Source: Anthostomella pinea
Taxonomy: Eukaryota > Ascomycota > Sordariomycetes > Xylariales > Xylariaceae
Direction: 5' to 3'
Assembly (NCBI GenBank): GCA_963556695.1
Contig: CAUWAG010000016.1
Coordinates: 1 to 64,000 of the forward strand
Length of the DNA stretch: 64,000 nt
Made by a program: the position numbers and the translations under genes. A model generated the notes under the pieces. It made no database searches. It was not told the DNA's origin and was given only the letters and a program-made list of their open reading frames with translations. Positions 1 to 10,593 of this stretch are shown here, in pieces. Position 1 is the stretch's first letter. Each line of letters starts with the position of its first letter.

Positions 1-625
1 ATTTACACTCATGGAAATAACCGGAGCCGAGGTCGAGCTTGTATTGCAGGACCCGTCCTATACAGAGACGACGCGGATTGCCCTGGAACAAGTTGGGTTT
101 CGAATCGTGGGAAGACATGGCATGGGAGGTTTCGCGGAGATCGACGAGAACACGCTGGTCTTCTCATACCGTGCCACGGTCAACTTGCGATCGATCATAG
201 CCGAGATTGCGAGACCCTTTGCGATGGTTGTACAAGCTGACCGCGTGGTACTTAACGGGGTAGGGATCGATTACAAAAGGGATGCCGGCTATTTGAGGGA
301 GGATGGTGAATATGTCCATTTGTGAGTAACTTATTACAAACCATGCCTGACCTTCAGACTCCCGCAACTTGCGAACGCACTCGCACGGAGGAGATAAAAG
401 GCAGGAAGAGTGTGCTGACAACCATGCCTTTATAGCTCCCTGGCACACGATTACAGCACACCACGTACGCGGGCGATGGACAAAGGCTATTATTGGAAAA
501 CGTGGCCTAAACTGAACAGCGATAATGACAGCCCTGACGATTGGAATGCTATGATAGGGATGAGATCATACATCGTTCCTGATAAGGGCTTGAAATTCGC
601 GCAGGAGGAGAGGAATACAACCTAA
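1..625 (+). CDS. SRR1-domain protein, C-terminal part (5' end outside window)
   Basis: Two exons are visible: <1..321 and 436..625, with a 114-nt intron (GTGAGT...TATAG). The first exon is open back to the window edge, so the Met at 11 is probably internal. The region around 'LQDPSYTETTRIALEQVGF', followed by 'TLVFSYRATVNLRSIIAEI' and 'ARPFAMV', matches the C-terminal half of the SRR1 domain, in which a DPxYT segment is followed by a 'GF..ID..TLVFS' block. SRR1 proteins are named from a plant circadian/light-response gene and occur widely in fungi, where their biochemical role is unclear. The second exon adds a Tyr/Trp-rich tail ending at the TAA at 623-625. Domain assignment rests on motif recognition. 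Confidence 0.75.
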
Positions 626-1246
626 CAAAGGGACATGAGCGGCATAGCCCTACGGAGATGGAACCCGAGCCACGGATAGATTTGGCCTCTGGTCCTGTAC
701 AGAACTGGGCAAAGGTAGCTTAGAGAGTATCAGGAATCCGTAGTATACCTGAGTGGCGTTTTCGTTTGATAATACAGAAAATTGATGGGTCTTCATTGAT
801 AGGGTATACAGCCTGAGGACCGCAGTGAAACCCTCCAAGGCTTTTGATGCTTAGCTGTCCTTCCCTTGTCCAATTCGAATGCCTCGGATTGAACACTGCT
901 AAGAAGAGCCACGGCATCGACGCATGAAAGCCGTCTTCGATGCTCCTTCCCGAGTCTTCATCCCATTGGAATGAGCATAGCGAAAATATTCAAGATTGAC
1001 ACAGTGTAGGCATGCCGGACAGAGACTTATAGGGGTGAGTGTACACAGCGAAGCTCAAAGCACGGCGGTCATTCCAAACGCTATTCGCGATCATCGCAGG
1101 AGGGGAATGGGGAGCCCACCAACACATTTGTTGTTACAACCCATGCATCGTAAACCCCCGCCACCTAGTTCACAAGAAAGGTTTACATCCACCTCAGAAG
1201 TGACGCTCAACCAGCCCAGGAATTGCCCGTAAACCAACATCTCAGA
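626..1246. other. Intergenic, no gene seen
   Basis: This separates the 3' ends of two convergent genes. Only short unsupported open frames are present and no repeat or RNA gene was recognised. Confidence 0.6.
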
Positions 1247-1989
1247 TCAACGACACATAGTAGAAGCAACCCCCGTAGTATCAAGACACCCGAGATATCC
1301 ATTCCAATTCGCAATCGTAGGGCCTATAGTCAGAAACCAGACGGAGTCAGCCACCCGCATAAGATCTCACACAAGCCTGCGGGTCCCTCTAAGGGGCACA
1401 GCCAGCCTAAGGGAATAGGGGCTGGGTCAACATACCTAAATCCACACTTGTAGGGATAATACCACCAAAACCCGGTGCAACAAGGTTACAGAACGTGGCC
1501 AAGACCGTAGTGCTGTCTGTCGGAGAATCGCCCTCTATGTTCGCCTGCGAGCAGTTGTTCGGGTACCACGTCGTGTCGTCCGGCGTGGACTTTGGCGTCA
1601 GCTGGTCGTAGCCGTCGTACCTGAAGCAACTATCGCAGATGATCAGCCGGTCAGTCAGTCAGTCAGCTAGTTGGCGACCCTATATATAGCCCAAGCTTGA
1701 TAACAAGCACGCTGTCTGCCGCCAAGTGACAAGGCACCCGGTGATGTAACGTTATGACGTACTGATTCAAATCCAACTGCGAACAGATGATATCCTCATC
1801 CGACTTCGACGTTGCGTATTGCGCATTGTAGCAGCGGGCGATGAGCAGACTCTGCGTGCCGACCGGCGCGACGTACCACGACACGCAGCTGTGATCGAAG
1901 CCGATGAAGTCATCAGCAGCAACGCCTGACGTCGCGGCTAGGACCGCCGTCGTCATAAGGCACAAGAGTCGATTGGGAAGAAAAATCAT
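1247..1989 (-). CDS. Secreted cyanovirin-N homology (CVNH) domain protein
   Basis: Three exons: complement(1247..1323, 1436..1629, 1763..1989), 165 residues. Introns are 133 nt (GTACGT...ATAG, with a repeated CTGAC branch-point run) and 112 nt (GTATGT...TATAG). Phases agree throughout. The Met at 1989 gives a signal peptide (residues 1-25, ending near 'SGVAA'). An upstream in-frame Met at 2037 would hide it. The mature part shows the two tandem CVNH half-repeats: 'SCVSWYV..LLIARC' leading to 'CSQLDLNHC', then 'NNCSQANI...TVLATFC' leading to 'TSVDLGPTIANWNGYLGC'. The duplicated S-x-DL(N/G) signature and paired Cys are diagnostic. Known CVNH proteins bind mannose-rich or other glycans; the ligand here is unknown. 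Neither intron is predicted by any continuous frame, so cDNA would be decisive. Confidence 0.8.
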
Positions 1990-3038
1990 CGTGAATGTCG
2001 GCGTGTTCAACTTGGGGAGGTGTCGAGGCAATACCAATTCGGGGTATGAAGGGCAAGATGGGTGCTATTTATGATCGTTGGGGCCGCGGCTTGGATTGGG
2101 TCGGTCGCACTGCATGTTGGGGTCGCCTGACTCGCATTCCAACGCTGCGCCGTGTTGGTGTTGGCTGTGACTCTATTCTCGAGCCGACCGAAGTTCTTTG
2201 TCCATCGAGGCGATCTCGGATGAACCGGGACAAGACGAGCAGACCCCAATGTCACAGCCTCAGAATAAGGGATGACCACATAGGCCGTTGCCATCGGGGC
2301 GACGCAAGGGGTGACTTTGCGTCACGAGTCCATCTGAACGTGGTTTGCTTGTTCTAGTTGGTAGTACCTAAGGGCTGTCTTTTGTGTGTGTGGTGGTGCT
2401 CAGCCTCGTCTATAAGCGATTATGTCTCTCCGCAATCGCTCCCAGAGGCCATGGCGGGCATGGTGGTATGAACTCAGCGTTCCTGGGAGAGCAAGGGAGG
2501 TTGGCTTTTGACCCCTGCGTAATACAGCTCAGGAGTCAGGGGTATAAAACGGGTCCCGAAGAGTACACAAACAGATCTTAGGCATCTCATCATTATATGT
2601 AGGTAGTCAACTTAGAGGTTGAATTGTAAGATTAGTTGCTTGCCCAGAAAGCTGTCCAGGCCAACGATTGTTACACTGAATTTCCGAAAGCCTCCGCACT
2701 CCCCTCGGTCTGGGGTATATTCACTACAATGGAATAAGCACTCTGAAATAAGCATCAAAGATGGCTTCTTGGGCTCATGCTGCTTATTCCGGGCCGTTTA
2801 TTCCATTTACACGAATACAGCATTGATCAAATATCCATGGTTGGTCGAGGAATGCCGGCCACAGCCCTTGCCAACCTAACGGCAAAGCCAATAGGCATGT
2901 GAGATTGACTGCCACATACTTGTCATATCACGCGGCAGCTTCAAGAAGGCTCGTAAAGTCTATTGGCCGTGGTTCATACTCGCTCTGAATCTATTCGGTT
3001 TACCAAATTCCAATCCCAATCAATCAGTAACACCATTG
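1990..3038. other. Intergenic with one degenerate MITE-like copy
   Basis: No gene is supported. A degenerate copy of a palindromic repeat lies at about 2686-2850 (separate entry). Confidence 0.5.
2686..2850. repeat. MITE-like palindromic repeat, copy 1 (degenerate)
   Basis: The left part resembles the copies at 4169 and 50020: 'AAGCCTCCGCAC', then 'GGTATATTCA', then two direct GGAATAAGC-like words and, after a loop, two inverted ones (CTGCTTATTCC, GTTTATTCC). The right terminal repeat found in the other copies is not recognisable here, so the right boundary is approximate. Confidence 0.55.
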
Positions 3039-4115
3039 CTATAACCCGCCTGCCCGCTCCATGCCAGATTCTTGACTTTCGTCATCATCGGGCTCCGCAC
3101 ATGCTCCCTGTCGCTCTCTCTCTCTCGCTCCCTGTCGCGCCCCCTCTCGCATTCTCTCTTGTTCAGTCCTTATTATCCACCTCCGGTGAAGTCTACGGGC
3201 CTCATTCGGTGTCGGACGTCGGGGCGGGAGTGATAAGGGGCCTGATCCGCGTCGCGGGTCGCTCCCATCAGACTGAGGCTGCACAGAAGGTTGCCCCTGT
3301 GTCGACAACAAGTTACCAGTTGGTACTTGTGGTCGCCGAGCGTTCCTGCAGCTGGGATGGTGATAGTGGTGATGGTGGGGTCTGGCACGAGCAACTGGTG
3401 TTGACACTGGTCCGGGCCTTTGCTGAGTCTGCACAAAAGGTTGCCCCTGTGTCGACAACAAGTTACCAGGTGGTACTTGTGGTCGCCGAGCGTTCCTGCA
3501 GCTGGGATGGTGATAGTGGTGGTGGTGGGGTCTGGCACGAGCAACTGGTGTTGACACTGGTCCGGGCCTTTGCTGAGTCTGCAACCCCTGAGCTTGAGCG
3601 CCGTTCTGTTGATGGCTGGCTTTTGCTTCGATGCGAGTCTGTGTCGGCTGTGATGTAGGTTGGGGTCCTTGCGTGGGTGCTGGCATCGGCTGGGCTTGCA
3701 TCTGCTCGGCATGCATCCGCTCGAATTCCCTCTGCTGGGCTCGCATCTGTTGGTTTCGCAACCGGTACTCTCGAAACTGCTGGGCTCGCATCTGTTGGCC
3801 TCGCAACTGCTGCTCTTGCAATTGCTGCTCCTGCAACTGCTGGGCTGGCGTCTGCTGGGCAGGAATCTGCTGCTCTGGCGTCTGCTGGCCTGCCATCATA
3901 ACTGAAGTAGTTACTCTAGTAGATGTCTGTAGTGGGGATGCCGATAGCTCTGTTGTATCTGCAGAATGAGCTGGAGGGGCTGACGGATCAGTTGGGAGAT
4001 GAGAGTGTCGAACCCTAGGGCAGGGTGATGGTGCTATGTCCCGCGAAGGCAGCCGCGATGTGTACATGTAAGGTACGTTGCCAAGATTGGGACTGCCATC
4101 AGAGTCAGTGTACAC
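3039..4115 (-). CDS. Gln-rich low-complexity protein with 50-residue tandem duplication
   Basis: An open frame of 358 residues; the start may instead be Met73/74 (3899/3896), where the Gln-rich part begins. Order: Ser/Thr/Pro-rich leader; a Gln-rich stretch (about residues 76-150) of repeated 'QQ(T/L/M)xx' units; two tandem 50-residue repeats (DNA 3281-3430 and 3431-3580), each with a 'PHHHHYHHPSC' His/Cys cluster; then a basic, Arg/Glu-rich tail. No known domain is recognised. Regular Gln periodicity and a frame-preserving duplication favour this strand over the antisense frames. The protein is probably largely disordered. Upstream exons cannot be excluded. Confidence 0.45.
   Translation of the reverse strand: MYTDSDGSPNLGNVPYMYTSRLPSRDIAPSPCPRVRHSHLPTDPSAPPAHSADTTELSASPLQTSTRVTTSVMMAGQQTPEQQIPAQQTPAQQLQEQQLQEQQLRGQQMRAQQFREYRLRNQQMRAQQREFERMHAEQMQAQPMPAPTQGPQPTSQPTQTRIEAKASHQQNGAQAQGLQTQQRPGPVSTPVARARPHHHHYHHPSCRNARRPQVPPGNLLSTQGQPFVQTQQRPGPVSTPVARARPHHHHYHHPSCRNARRPQVPTGNLLSTQGQPSVQPQSDGSDPRRGSGPLSLPPRRPTPNEARRLHRRWIIRTEQERMREGARQGARERERQGACAEPDDDESQESGMERAGGL
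3281..3580. repeat. Tandem duplication, 2 x 150 bp
   Basis: Bases 3281-3430 and 3431-3580 are near-identical by eye (about three differences). The period is a multiple of three and falls inside the Gln-rich frame on the minus strand. Confidence 0.9.
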
Positions 4116-4602
4116 AGTCTACCTGCCCATCGGTGGAAGGACATGAAGCGGGAAGCTCCCACGTTGCAACCGCACTGAGCCCTCATGAGCCTCTGCACCA
4201 CCCATCCGGAAAATAAAGGTAAATTCATCGAATCGGAATAAGCACCATGGAATAAGCTTTGGGAGTGGCGTATCAAACCAGAGCTGCTTATTACTGTATG
4301 CTTATTCCAGTATTTTGAAATCTTCACGTGTGGTCTGGAGTCTTATCAACATGGGGCGTACGGAGACTTATGAGGGTTAAGTGTACCTCTAGCTAACCAG
4401 AGGCGCTTGCACACAATATGCGAGGTACCTTTTATCAATACATCACAGGAGTACGCACTTGTATTATTTCCATATTACCATTGCTTCCTCCCCAAACAGT
4501 GGAGCAAATGCCACCCGTATCAACCAAGCTGAAGCTGATCTGTCCTTCACAGCCCAGAGACCCTCTGTTTGGAGAGCACCGGTATTCGAGAACGTCCGAG
4601 GC
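4116..4602. other. Intergenic with MITE copy 2
   Basis: Between the Gln-rich gene and the decayed dioxygenase. It contains the repeat at 4169-4379 and otherwise nothing recognised. Confidence 0.5.
4169..4379. mobile_element. MITE-like palindromic element, copy 2
   Basis: The left end 'CCCTCATGAGCCTCTGCAC' is a degenerate inverted match of the right end 'GTACGGAGACTTATGAGGG'. The core holds GGAATAAGC twice (around 4235 and 4250), then GCTTATT and GCTTATTCC inverted (around 4286-4310). Core and right half align with the copy at 50020-50222. There is no coding capacity, and the target duplication is not clear. Confidence 0.65.
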
Positions 4603-6233
4603 TTACTTCTCAAGCCTAAGTAGCTCCTCAACCTGGATTCTTTCCGCGGCACCCTCGTCTCTTGTATCATTGGAAAGGCCCGCAGCCGTGCCAAGTGACC
4701 TATACGTTGAACCAAGGTAGTCCCCCGCAATGTACAGATGTTTCATTCGTCGCGCTGCCAAGTCACCAGTGACGGCACGCCGGCCACTAAGAACTTTCAA
4801 GTTATCGTGGATGATACAGTCTCCGGCTTTCAAGTTGAGTGATAAGACGTTGTGGGGTGCCTCAACCTTGTGCTGGAATGACCGCCACGCGTTGGGGGCC
4901 ACCATCCTATCCTGTGAGTGAACATTGTTCTGCATCGGCAGCTGACAGAAAGGATCCCAGGATACCGATTTGACTTTGCCATGCAGTTCTTTGATGGGGT
5001 ATCGTGAAACGTTGTAGGAATATTTCCCGTCTTTGTATGTGAAGTTTATTTTTCTCCTTGCGTCATGTCCCAGTAAAGGTGACGCTCACTGATGGCCAGC
5101 TCCGTTGCCGATTTTGTCCCGTCGCTGAAGACGTACTCTCCTCCTCCGCAGTCGTTGCCTAGGCAATGGAGAACCTTGATTCTCGGTGGATGCTGGTGAC
5201 GTGCATGTAGCGTATGTAGACGAATGGCCTGCTTCCCATCCATTCCGCTCCCGTTGACGTGGCTGAAGTCGCCCTCGAAGAGCTTGCCTTCCCAGCAGGG
5301 ACCAAACAGGCTGGTGAGAGCTAGGAGCCCTTCCTCAGATTCAGGGCAATTTCGCACTTGCACAATTCCGTGGAGATAGAAAGCACGTATCGCGTTGTAA
5401 AAGCTTTGACCTCTCAGGAGTAACTCAGAGTACTCAAACGCACTCGCAGCGCGCGTGATCTTGCGACGGTCCCACAGGGTGCGAGGACCGCGAGCGACTG
5501 TCGATGTGTTACTCACTTTGGTCAAAGCTGGATGCAAAGCCAAGTATCTCAACTGTTCCTGTCGATAGACTGAGTGATGCATGGAGCCGCGTTCGAGAAA
5601 ATCATGTTTCCACTGCACTTCTAATGTACCATCGTCGTGCGTTTTTGTGGCCTCGATGGGCAGGTCAGGCGGTATATCGCTAGTAGCGAAGTGTTTTCGC
5701 CCAGAAAGAGGATAAACACATCGTTCACACTCACAGGCATCGCGAAGCCATACTTTTAGGACATCCCTTCTACGCTTCTTATTGGAGCGGCTCTGGAGAA
5801 TGAGGAATTGCGGCCGATCGTCTTCTGGGATACTTTTGTATGCCAGATGCCCAGAGTCCAAAGCATCCCAGATAACAACCCTGCTTAGGTCCAAGTCATT
5901 CCTTGGTCGGCGCGATTGGGTCCGATGAGCACGCCCCGGCTCGGTAGACGTGCGATGAAAGTCCTGGCTTGCGAAATGCGAGCAAGTTGAGCCCGCACTC
6001 CCAAGCAGCGGAGAGGGGATAAGGCGAAGATCCGCGACCGCGACGAAAGGTTGACGCGTGTGAGACGGGCGGCCGTCGACCACACAGGTGCTTGGGCCGC
6101 CATGCGCGTACCAAAGTGAGTAGCTTTGGCACGTATAAGGGACAGGAGGACCGGAGATGATGCTGGAGCGAGGGGCACGACGGACTGAGGCAAGGTGAAG
6201 CTTCAAGTATGGGTTCGTGGATATTATGAACAA
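4603..6233 (-). pseudogene. Gamma-butyrobetaine/TauD-type Fe(II)/2-oxoglutarate dioxygenase, decayed
   Basis: The 5046-6233 frame carries the N-terminal zinc-binding-type region ('VWLRDACECERC...SDIP') and the start of the double-stranded beta-helix ('GGGEYVFSDGTKSA'). The rest ('NFTYKDGKYSYNVSRYPI...NLKAGDCIIHDN') continues in another frame to 4603. The switch lies in an A-run near 5050 and needs one extra base; a GTGAGC...AAAG intron could also restore the frame, but it would remove peptide that family comparison says is conserved. Two iron ligands seem lost: the HxD position reads 'LHTLH', and the distal 'VLHGR' reads 'VLSGR'. Family members hydroxylate carnitine precursors in mitochondria. 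A basic presequence-like stretch in a different N-terminal frame hints at a further lesion. It is probably non-functional. Confidence 0.65.
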
Positions 6234-6642
6234 GCAAAATCAGCGTCAGAGGATCTCGAGGGTGTCGAGTGTCGACTTGACTGTTCAAGTGACATGGAGG
6301 GCATGCAGGGCTGGCTGAACATTTGGCGCCGAGGGCTGACGTGCATAAGGTCTCAGCGCCACGGTGTGGCTGGTGTCTGTCGATGCCTCAATGTTGCGAT
6401 GAGAAGACGAGTACACGATGTTCGAGTCATCAGACTTCTAGAGGTTTCTGGTGAAATAGAAGGCCGAAGCCTGTACACTTCAATCTTCGACGAAGGCGAA
6501 CGCGCGCAGCTGTTGTCTGTGAAGGACTGATATTACTATAAAGCTATTGTTTCAAGGAGCAGCCCGACTCCTGTTTCCTAAGTACTGTGTGCACCCATTG
6601 CCAGGCAGACCTCCATACCCATGGCCTGCTCCGCGCCCATCG
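6234..6642. other. Intergenic, no gene seen
   Basis: This lies upstream of the decayed dioxygenase and downstream of the small secreted protein gene, both on the minus strand. No recognised element. Confidence 0.5.
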
Positions 6643-7048
6643 TCAGGAAAAGTCCATCTCCCGTTCCCACATCAGGCAAGACAGTGACCCAAAGCCATCA
6701 CCGACTCGGACTGCCCCACGGTCGTCGATACTGCACCATAGATTGTTGTATATGGCCACTTGATACCACACGTCAACTGAGCCTCAAGGTGGATAGAGCA
6801 GTGTTAACTCACGTTTCGAGCCTTCCACCATGATGAGTTGCATTGAGCTGAACTTATAGCGTAGAGTATGGCACTGGTTACGCGAATCCTCGGAAATGTA
6901 CACCACATCTCGGAGGTCTGTGCATCTTTTTATCGGTAAACCTTGCCAAGAAACCGAGCGGATGGTGAACCTGGGGACCGGGTACGACTGCAGCGCTGCC
7001 GAGCATGACAACGGCGCCAAAGGCTGCCAGTGTGGAGAGGAACTGCAT
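6643..7048 (-). CDS. Small secreted protein, 96 residues (effector-like)
   Basis: Proposed exons: complement(6643..6758, 6813..6917, 6979..7048). Intron 2 (54 nt, GTGAGT...CAAG) is well supported. Intron 1 (61 nt, GTCCCC...ACAG) has a weak donor and is the uncertain part. The product starts 'MQFLSTLAAFGAVVMLGSA', a clear signal peptide. About 73 mature residues follow with three Cys, in 'NQCHTL', 'LWCSID' and 'LSCLMW'. No family is recognised. Size, secretion signal and lack of homology are features of fungal effector candidates, but that role is only inference. An odd number of Cys suggests a free thiol, a dimer or a slightly wrong exon 1. Confidence 0.5.
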
Positions 7049-8814
7049 CTTTGGGCGTGATGGTAGAGCGTGAAGAACTGGCGAGAGCAAGCCACGAGAA
7101 GTGAGTTGGTGACCAACAACGACAGACGACGACAAGTGGTGCTGGACGGATATGATGCAGAGAATGATGATGTTGCCCTGAGTTGGTGGAGTTTAGCAGG
7201 CCTCAAGGCTAAGATATAGTCGAGTCCAAGAGAGTGTAGCAGTAGATGGATGATGCGGTGATCTGGATGAAGAATATAAGAGATGGAGGAGACGGAAGAG
7301 ATCGAGGTGGGCACAGCAAATGTAGGCTCTAGACTCAGAGCACAGCAAACACGAAGCACTGGTCTGCAGGTGCGACTCTCCCCCAAAACACCATGTCATG
7401 AGGGTGTAGGTACCTATGCAAAGGAGTATGCAGCAATAGAGGAAGGAAACCAGTCGCGCGGCTGCAACACACACCATGATGATGGCATCACCTTGCTGGA
7501 TGTTGGGAGCATGAGAAGGAAACGGCCTGAATTTTCAGCACCGAGACATCCTCGAGCGGTGAATTGAGTAGGTACCTGCATCGGTGGAATGCCATGCAGG
7601 TGTGTAGGGGTTGTTGAGGAGTGGTTGCCGGCTGGCCTCCCGTAGAGCAGCGGCGATGGCGACTGGACCGATTTGGCATGCCGCCCTGCATTAAGGCTCG
7701 GTACCTAGGTTGCCTGAGCAAGTGGGATTGGGATTCCAGGAACCTTTATCTCTTTGGTGAACCTGGGCAAGATCAATGAGGTATTCGATATGATGCAGGT
7801 GGTACGATACCTGTTGCTGTCACCGACGTAAGTGATGCTCATCGACAAGAGACCTCAGGAAGTATATAACACCTTGATGACGTTGCTTCTTAACAATAAT
7901 GCTGCCATTCTTTCTTTACCGCCGTATCTGAGGTGCAGGGAGTAGTAATAATTCTCTTCCTTTATTTTAACGTATAACGTTAAAGAGCTAGATATTTGCC
8001 GTATGTTTGCGGTTTACATTTAAAGCATTTGCTACTTAATACGATTAAGCCGATCTTATCTAAAACGTTTTATTTTTCTACACCGCTCGCTTAGAACAAG
8101 CCGTAATTGTTCTTTTCTTTTCGTCGTAAGCAGTTGCTAAAATTCGTAGGAAAATTGTTGCCGTTCCTTCTAGATTAAGTGGGAGATTGACCGTATTTAT
8201 ACGGCTCGCTATACTTATAGGACGACGCTAAGGTTGCATCTTAACTGTCACATCATCTCGGTTGACCAAGTAGAAAGTCGGAGATGGACTGAAACTGGCC
8301 CTGAAGATGTAGATTGATGCTTGTGATTAAGTTCAGAAGTTACTTACAAATAACTGTCTAACGTAAGGTAGATAGGGGTAACTTACTAATAAGTGCAGGT
8401 GACGGGGTGAGTCGCGTCTAATTGACCGAGGTCCACCGGGCGCGTCTCCTTGCTAATGCCGACCACAATGACCTTTTTAACCTTTCACATTTCACCCAGG
8501 TGGCAGGCAGGCAGGCAGGTAACCTCTTTGCAAAACCCCGCCAACGGTCTTGGTTCTTCGTCCCGTCCTGTATTCCCTTTGTGTTCTGCCGTGACCCGGG
8601 AGACAATCCAATCTTTGGATGTGCCAACTCTTCGACCAGTACATTGCATCTTCTACCCGACTCTCCCAAACCCAAATATGTCGCCATGGGACGCTTCAGC
8701 ATTACCAACTGACCCTTAGATCCAACATCAGCAATCCCGTCGATTGATTCATTGATAGACTGCCTACCTACTCAACTACCTGTCCTTGCCGCAGCCGCGA
8801 TCAAACCACCCAAG
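7049..8814. other. Intergenic with AT-rich tract
   Basis: No gene is supported. About 7880-8400 is conspicuously AT-rich with many TA steps and holds a near-perfect palindrome at 7966-7984. A GGCA microsatellite lies at about 8500-8520. It may be an old RIP-mutated repeat, but no coding trace is left. Confidence 0.5.
7966..7984. repeat. Short palindrome in AT-rich DNA
   Basis: TTTAACG and CGTTAAA arms of 7 bases are separated by TATAA. The function is unknown. Confidence 0.6.
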
Positions 8815-9696
8815 ATGCCCGGTGGACTGTCCTCCTCGCGCTGGGCGTCGTCCTCGATTATCCCTCCCCAGTCCTGGCCTCGGCCTCCCCCTCCGTTTGC
8901 AGCCTCTGCACCGCGACCGGCTCCCAATGCTCCGAACATGCCTTGTAATGACGGTCCTTCGCCCGAACAAGAACTCTCCCGATTCCTCAAGATCGTCGCC
9001 CGCCTCAATTGGAAATTGCCGTTCCTTAAGTACGGATACCACACGGCGACCGACCGAGAGGGCAAGACGCAGCAGGACATCGAAGCGCAAGAGATACACT
9101 TCAAGATCGACTTCTACGAGTACTACATGCTCATCGAACGAGCCCTGGTTCACCTGATGGGAATATATGGTATTTCCATCTATGCGCAGCACGGCTTTCA
9201 CGTCAACGGCAATGGCAATGGGAATGGTAATGGGTTGGGAAGCGCCAATGCAAATGGGTACGGCCATCCAAACGGCGGTCCGAACGAGAACCTCAAGGCC
9301 CCAATGCCTCACGAGTCCATCGGCCAGCACCGATACCACGCGAACGTGCTGACGGCCCTTGACGACCCGAACAACCCCCTCCACGAGACCCTTGGAAACC
9401 CCACGGTGCGTAAGCAGCTCTCGCGTGCCAAGGACCTTCGGAACCGATGGAAGTACGCCGACAACGACTTGGAACCTCGGCGATTCATGCCGGCACCGCT
9501 CGAAGCCTACAATCTCGAGCAGATATTGGAGATTATCTTTGCGGCCTTCGACCAGGCATTCTTTGTGGCAGAAGAGTACGTTCGCCAGAGAGGTTTGGGT
9601 ATGGACGAGGGAGGACCCGTGAGCGCTTACGACTGGATGACCGACTCTGAGGACTGGGATTTCATGGTGGACGCAATGGACTGGCAGGCGGTATAG
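8815..9696 (+). CDS. Conserved fungal protein of unknown function
   Basis: Single exon, 293 residues from the Met at 8815 ('CCAAGATGCC'); an in-frame Met at 8752 would add 21 residues and looks like leader. There is a Pro/Ser-rich N-terminus, then a mostly helical region ('ELSRFLKIVARLNWKLPFL', 'EIHFKIDFYEYYMLIERAL') interrupted at about residues 134-160 by an Asn-Gly run encoded by a GGCAAT-like microsatellite. A second helical part contains 'RKQLSRAKDLRNRWKYAD' and 'EIIFAAFDQAFFVAEEYV', and the tail is acidic and Trp-rich. It resembles a protein type common in filamentous ascomycetes that I cannot name. No signal peptide or membrane segment is seen. Confidence 0.8.
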   Translation: MPGGLSSSRWASSSIIPPQSWPRPPPPFAASAPRPAPNAPNMPCNDGPSPEQELSRFLKIVARLNWKLPFLKYGYHTATDREGKTQQDIEAQEIHFKIDFYEYYMLIERALVHLMGIYGISIYAQHGFHVNGNGNGNGNGLGSANANGYGHPNGGPNENLKAPMPHESIGQHRYHANVLTALDDPNNPLHETLGNPTVRKQLSRAKDLRNRWKYADNDLEPRRFMPAPLEAYNLEQILEIIFAAFDQAFFVAEEYVRQRGLGMDEGGPVSAYDWMTDSEDWDFMVDAMDWQAV

Positions 9697-10593
9697 GCCA
9701 GGATCGGCCGTTGGTTGACACTGGTGTTCACATTGGATGGCGTTACATGGACTGCTTGGAGAGAAAAGGCACGGTTATAGGAAACTCTTCACAGAGACTG
9801 GCGTTAGAGGGTCATGGAGATGACATGGTTGATACCCAGGACGGATGATTGTAGATAAGTCGCCGTTCAGCATTGTTCCTTTGCATCTGCATTCGGCAGC
9901 TTTTCCTTCCGACCGTTGAATATACTTATGTTCCCTACATGTCGCGCAGTCTCAAAAGAAACCCATGTTCACACAAGGCCACTAAGCTTACCGATGGTAT
10001 AGATCAGTCCCATGCCTTCAAGCACAGCCTGATCAGTACACCTTGCGTGCGATCTTTGTTCTGCACACAATGGTAAGCAGTCTTAACTCACAAACAGAAA
10101 ACACATGATGTCAGCATCAGCTCTTTTCAAATGGCGCAAGCACCACGATCCTAGGCTCCGGAGCTGGACAAGCTTCACATACCCCTGGTCGCATACTCTC
10201 TCGATTCAGCCCTGCATATTACTCATCCCCCCTCGCTGCTTCACTTGCCTCTTCAAACGAGCCCTATTCATAAGCCCAAACCCATCTTAGTTGGCAGCCC
10301 AGCTCTGATATCAACTGGACAGCCGATATCTTCAACTGCTAGCTTCTAAGATGACAGCTAAGCAAAGCCTATGTATATAGAACCCCTATATGAAGATGTA
10401 AGACTGCTTCTAATAGACTGCGTTATCTTGGCGCTGGATCCGAGCTGACAGGGGTGATCAGGCACCAAGCGGGGCGGAGCATGCTGAGTCGACTCAGCCG
10501 CAAAGCGTGAAGCTGGTCTGCCTTGATGGATCCAACATAATCATATTTAAAACATTATTATTCATCGCCTGAGAGCATTTTCAGGACCTCAGT
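9697..10593. other. Intergenic, no gene seen
   Basis: 3' flank of the preceding gene and upstream flank of the HET region. Nothing recognised. Confidence 0.5.

Noticed and set aside
2963..3658. 231-codon plus-strand frame over the tandem repeat
   Set aside because: Antisense to the Gln-rich frame. It is open mainly because the repeat length is a multiple of three, and it shows no domain.
6784..7386. 200-codon minus-strand frame
   Set aside because: Only the part equal to exon 2 (6813-6917) looks coding. The rest is out of register with the signal peptide.
8776..9384. 202-codon minus-strand frame
   Set aside because: Antisense shadow of the conserved gene at 8815-9696.
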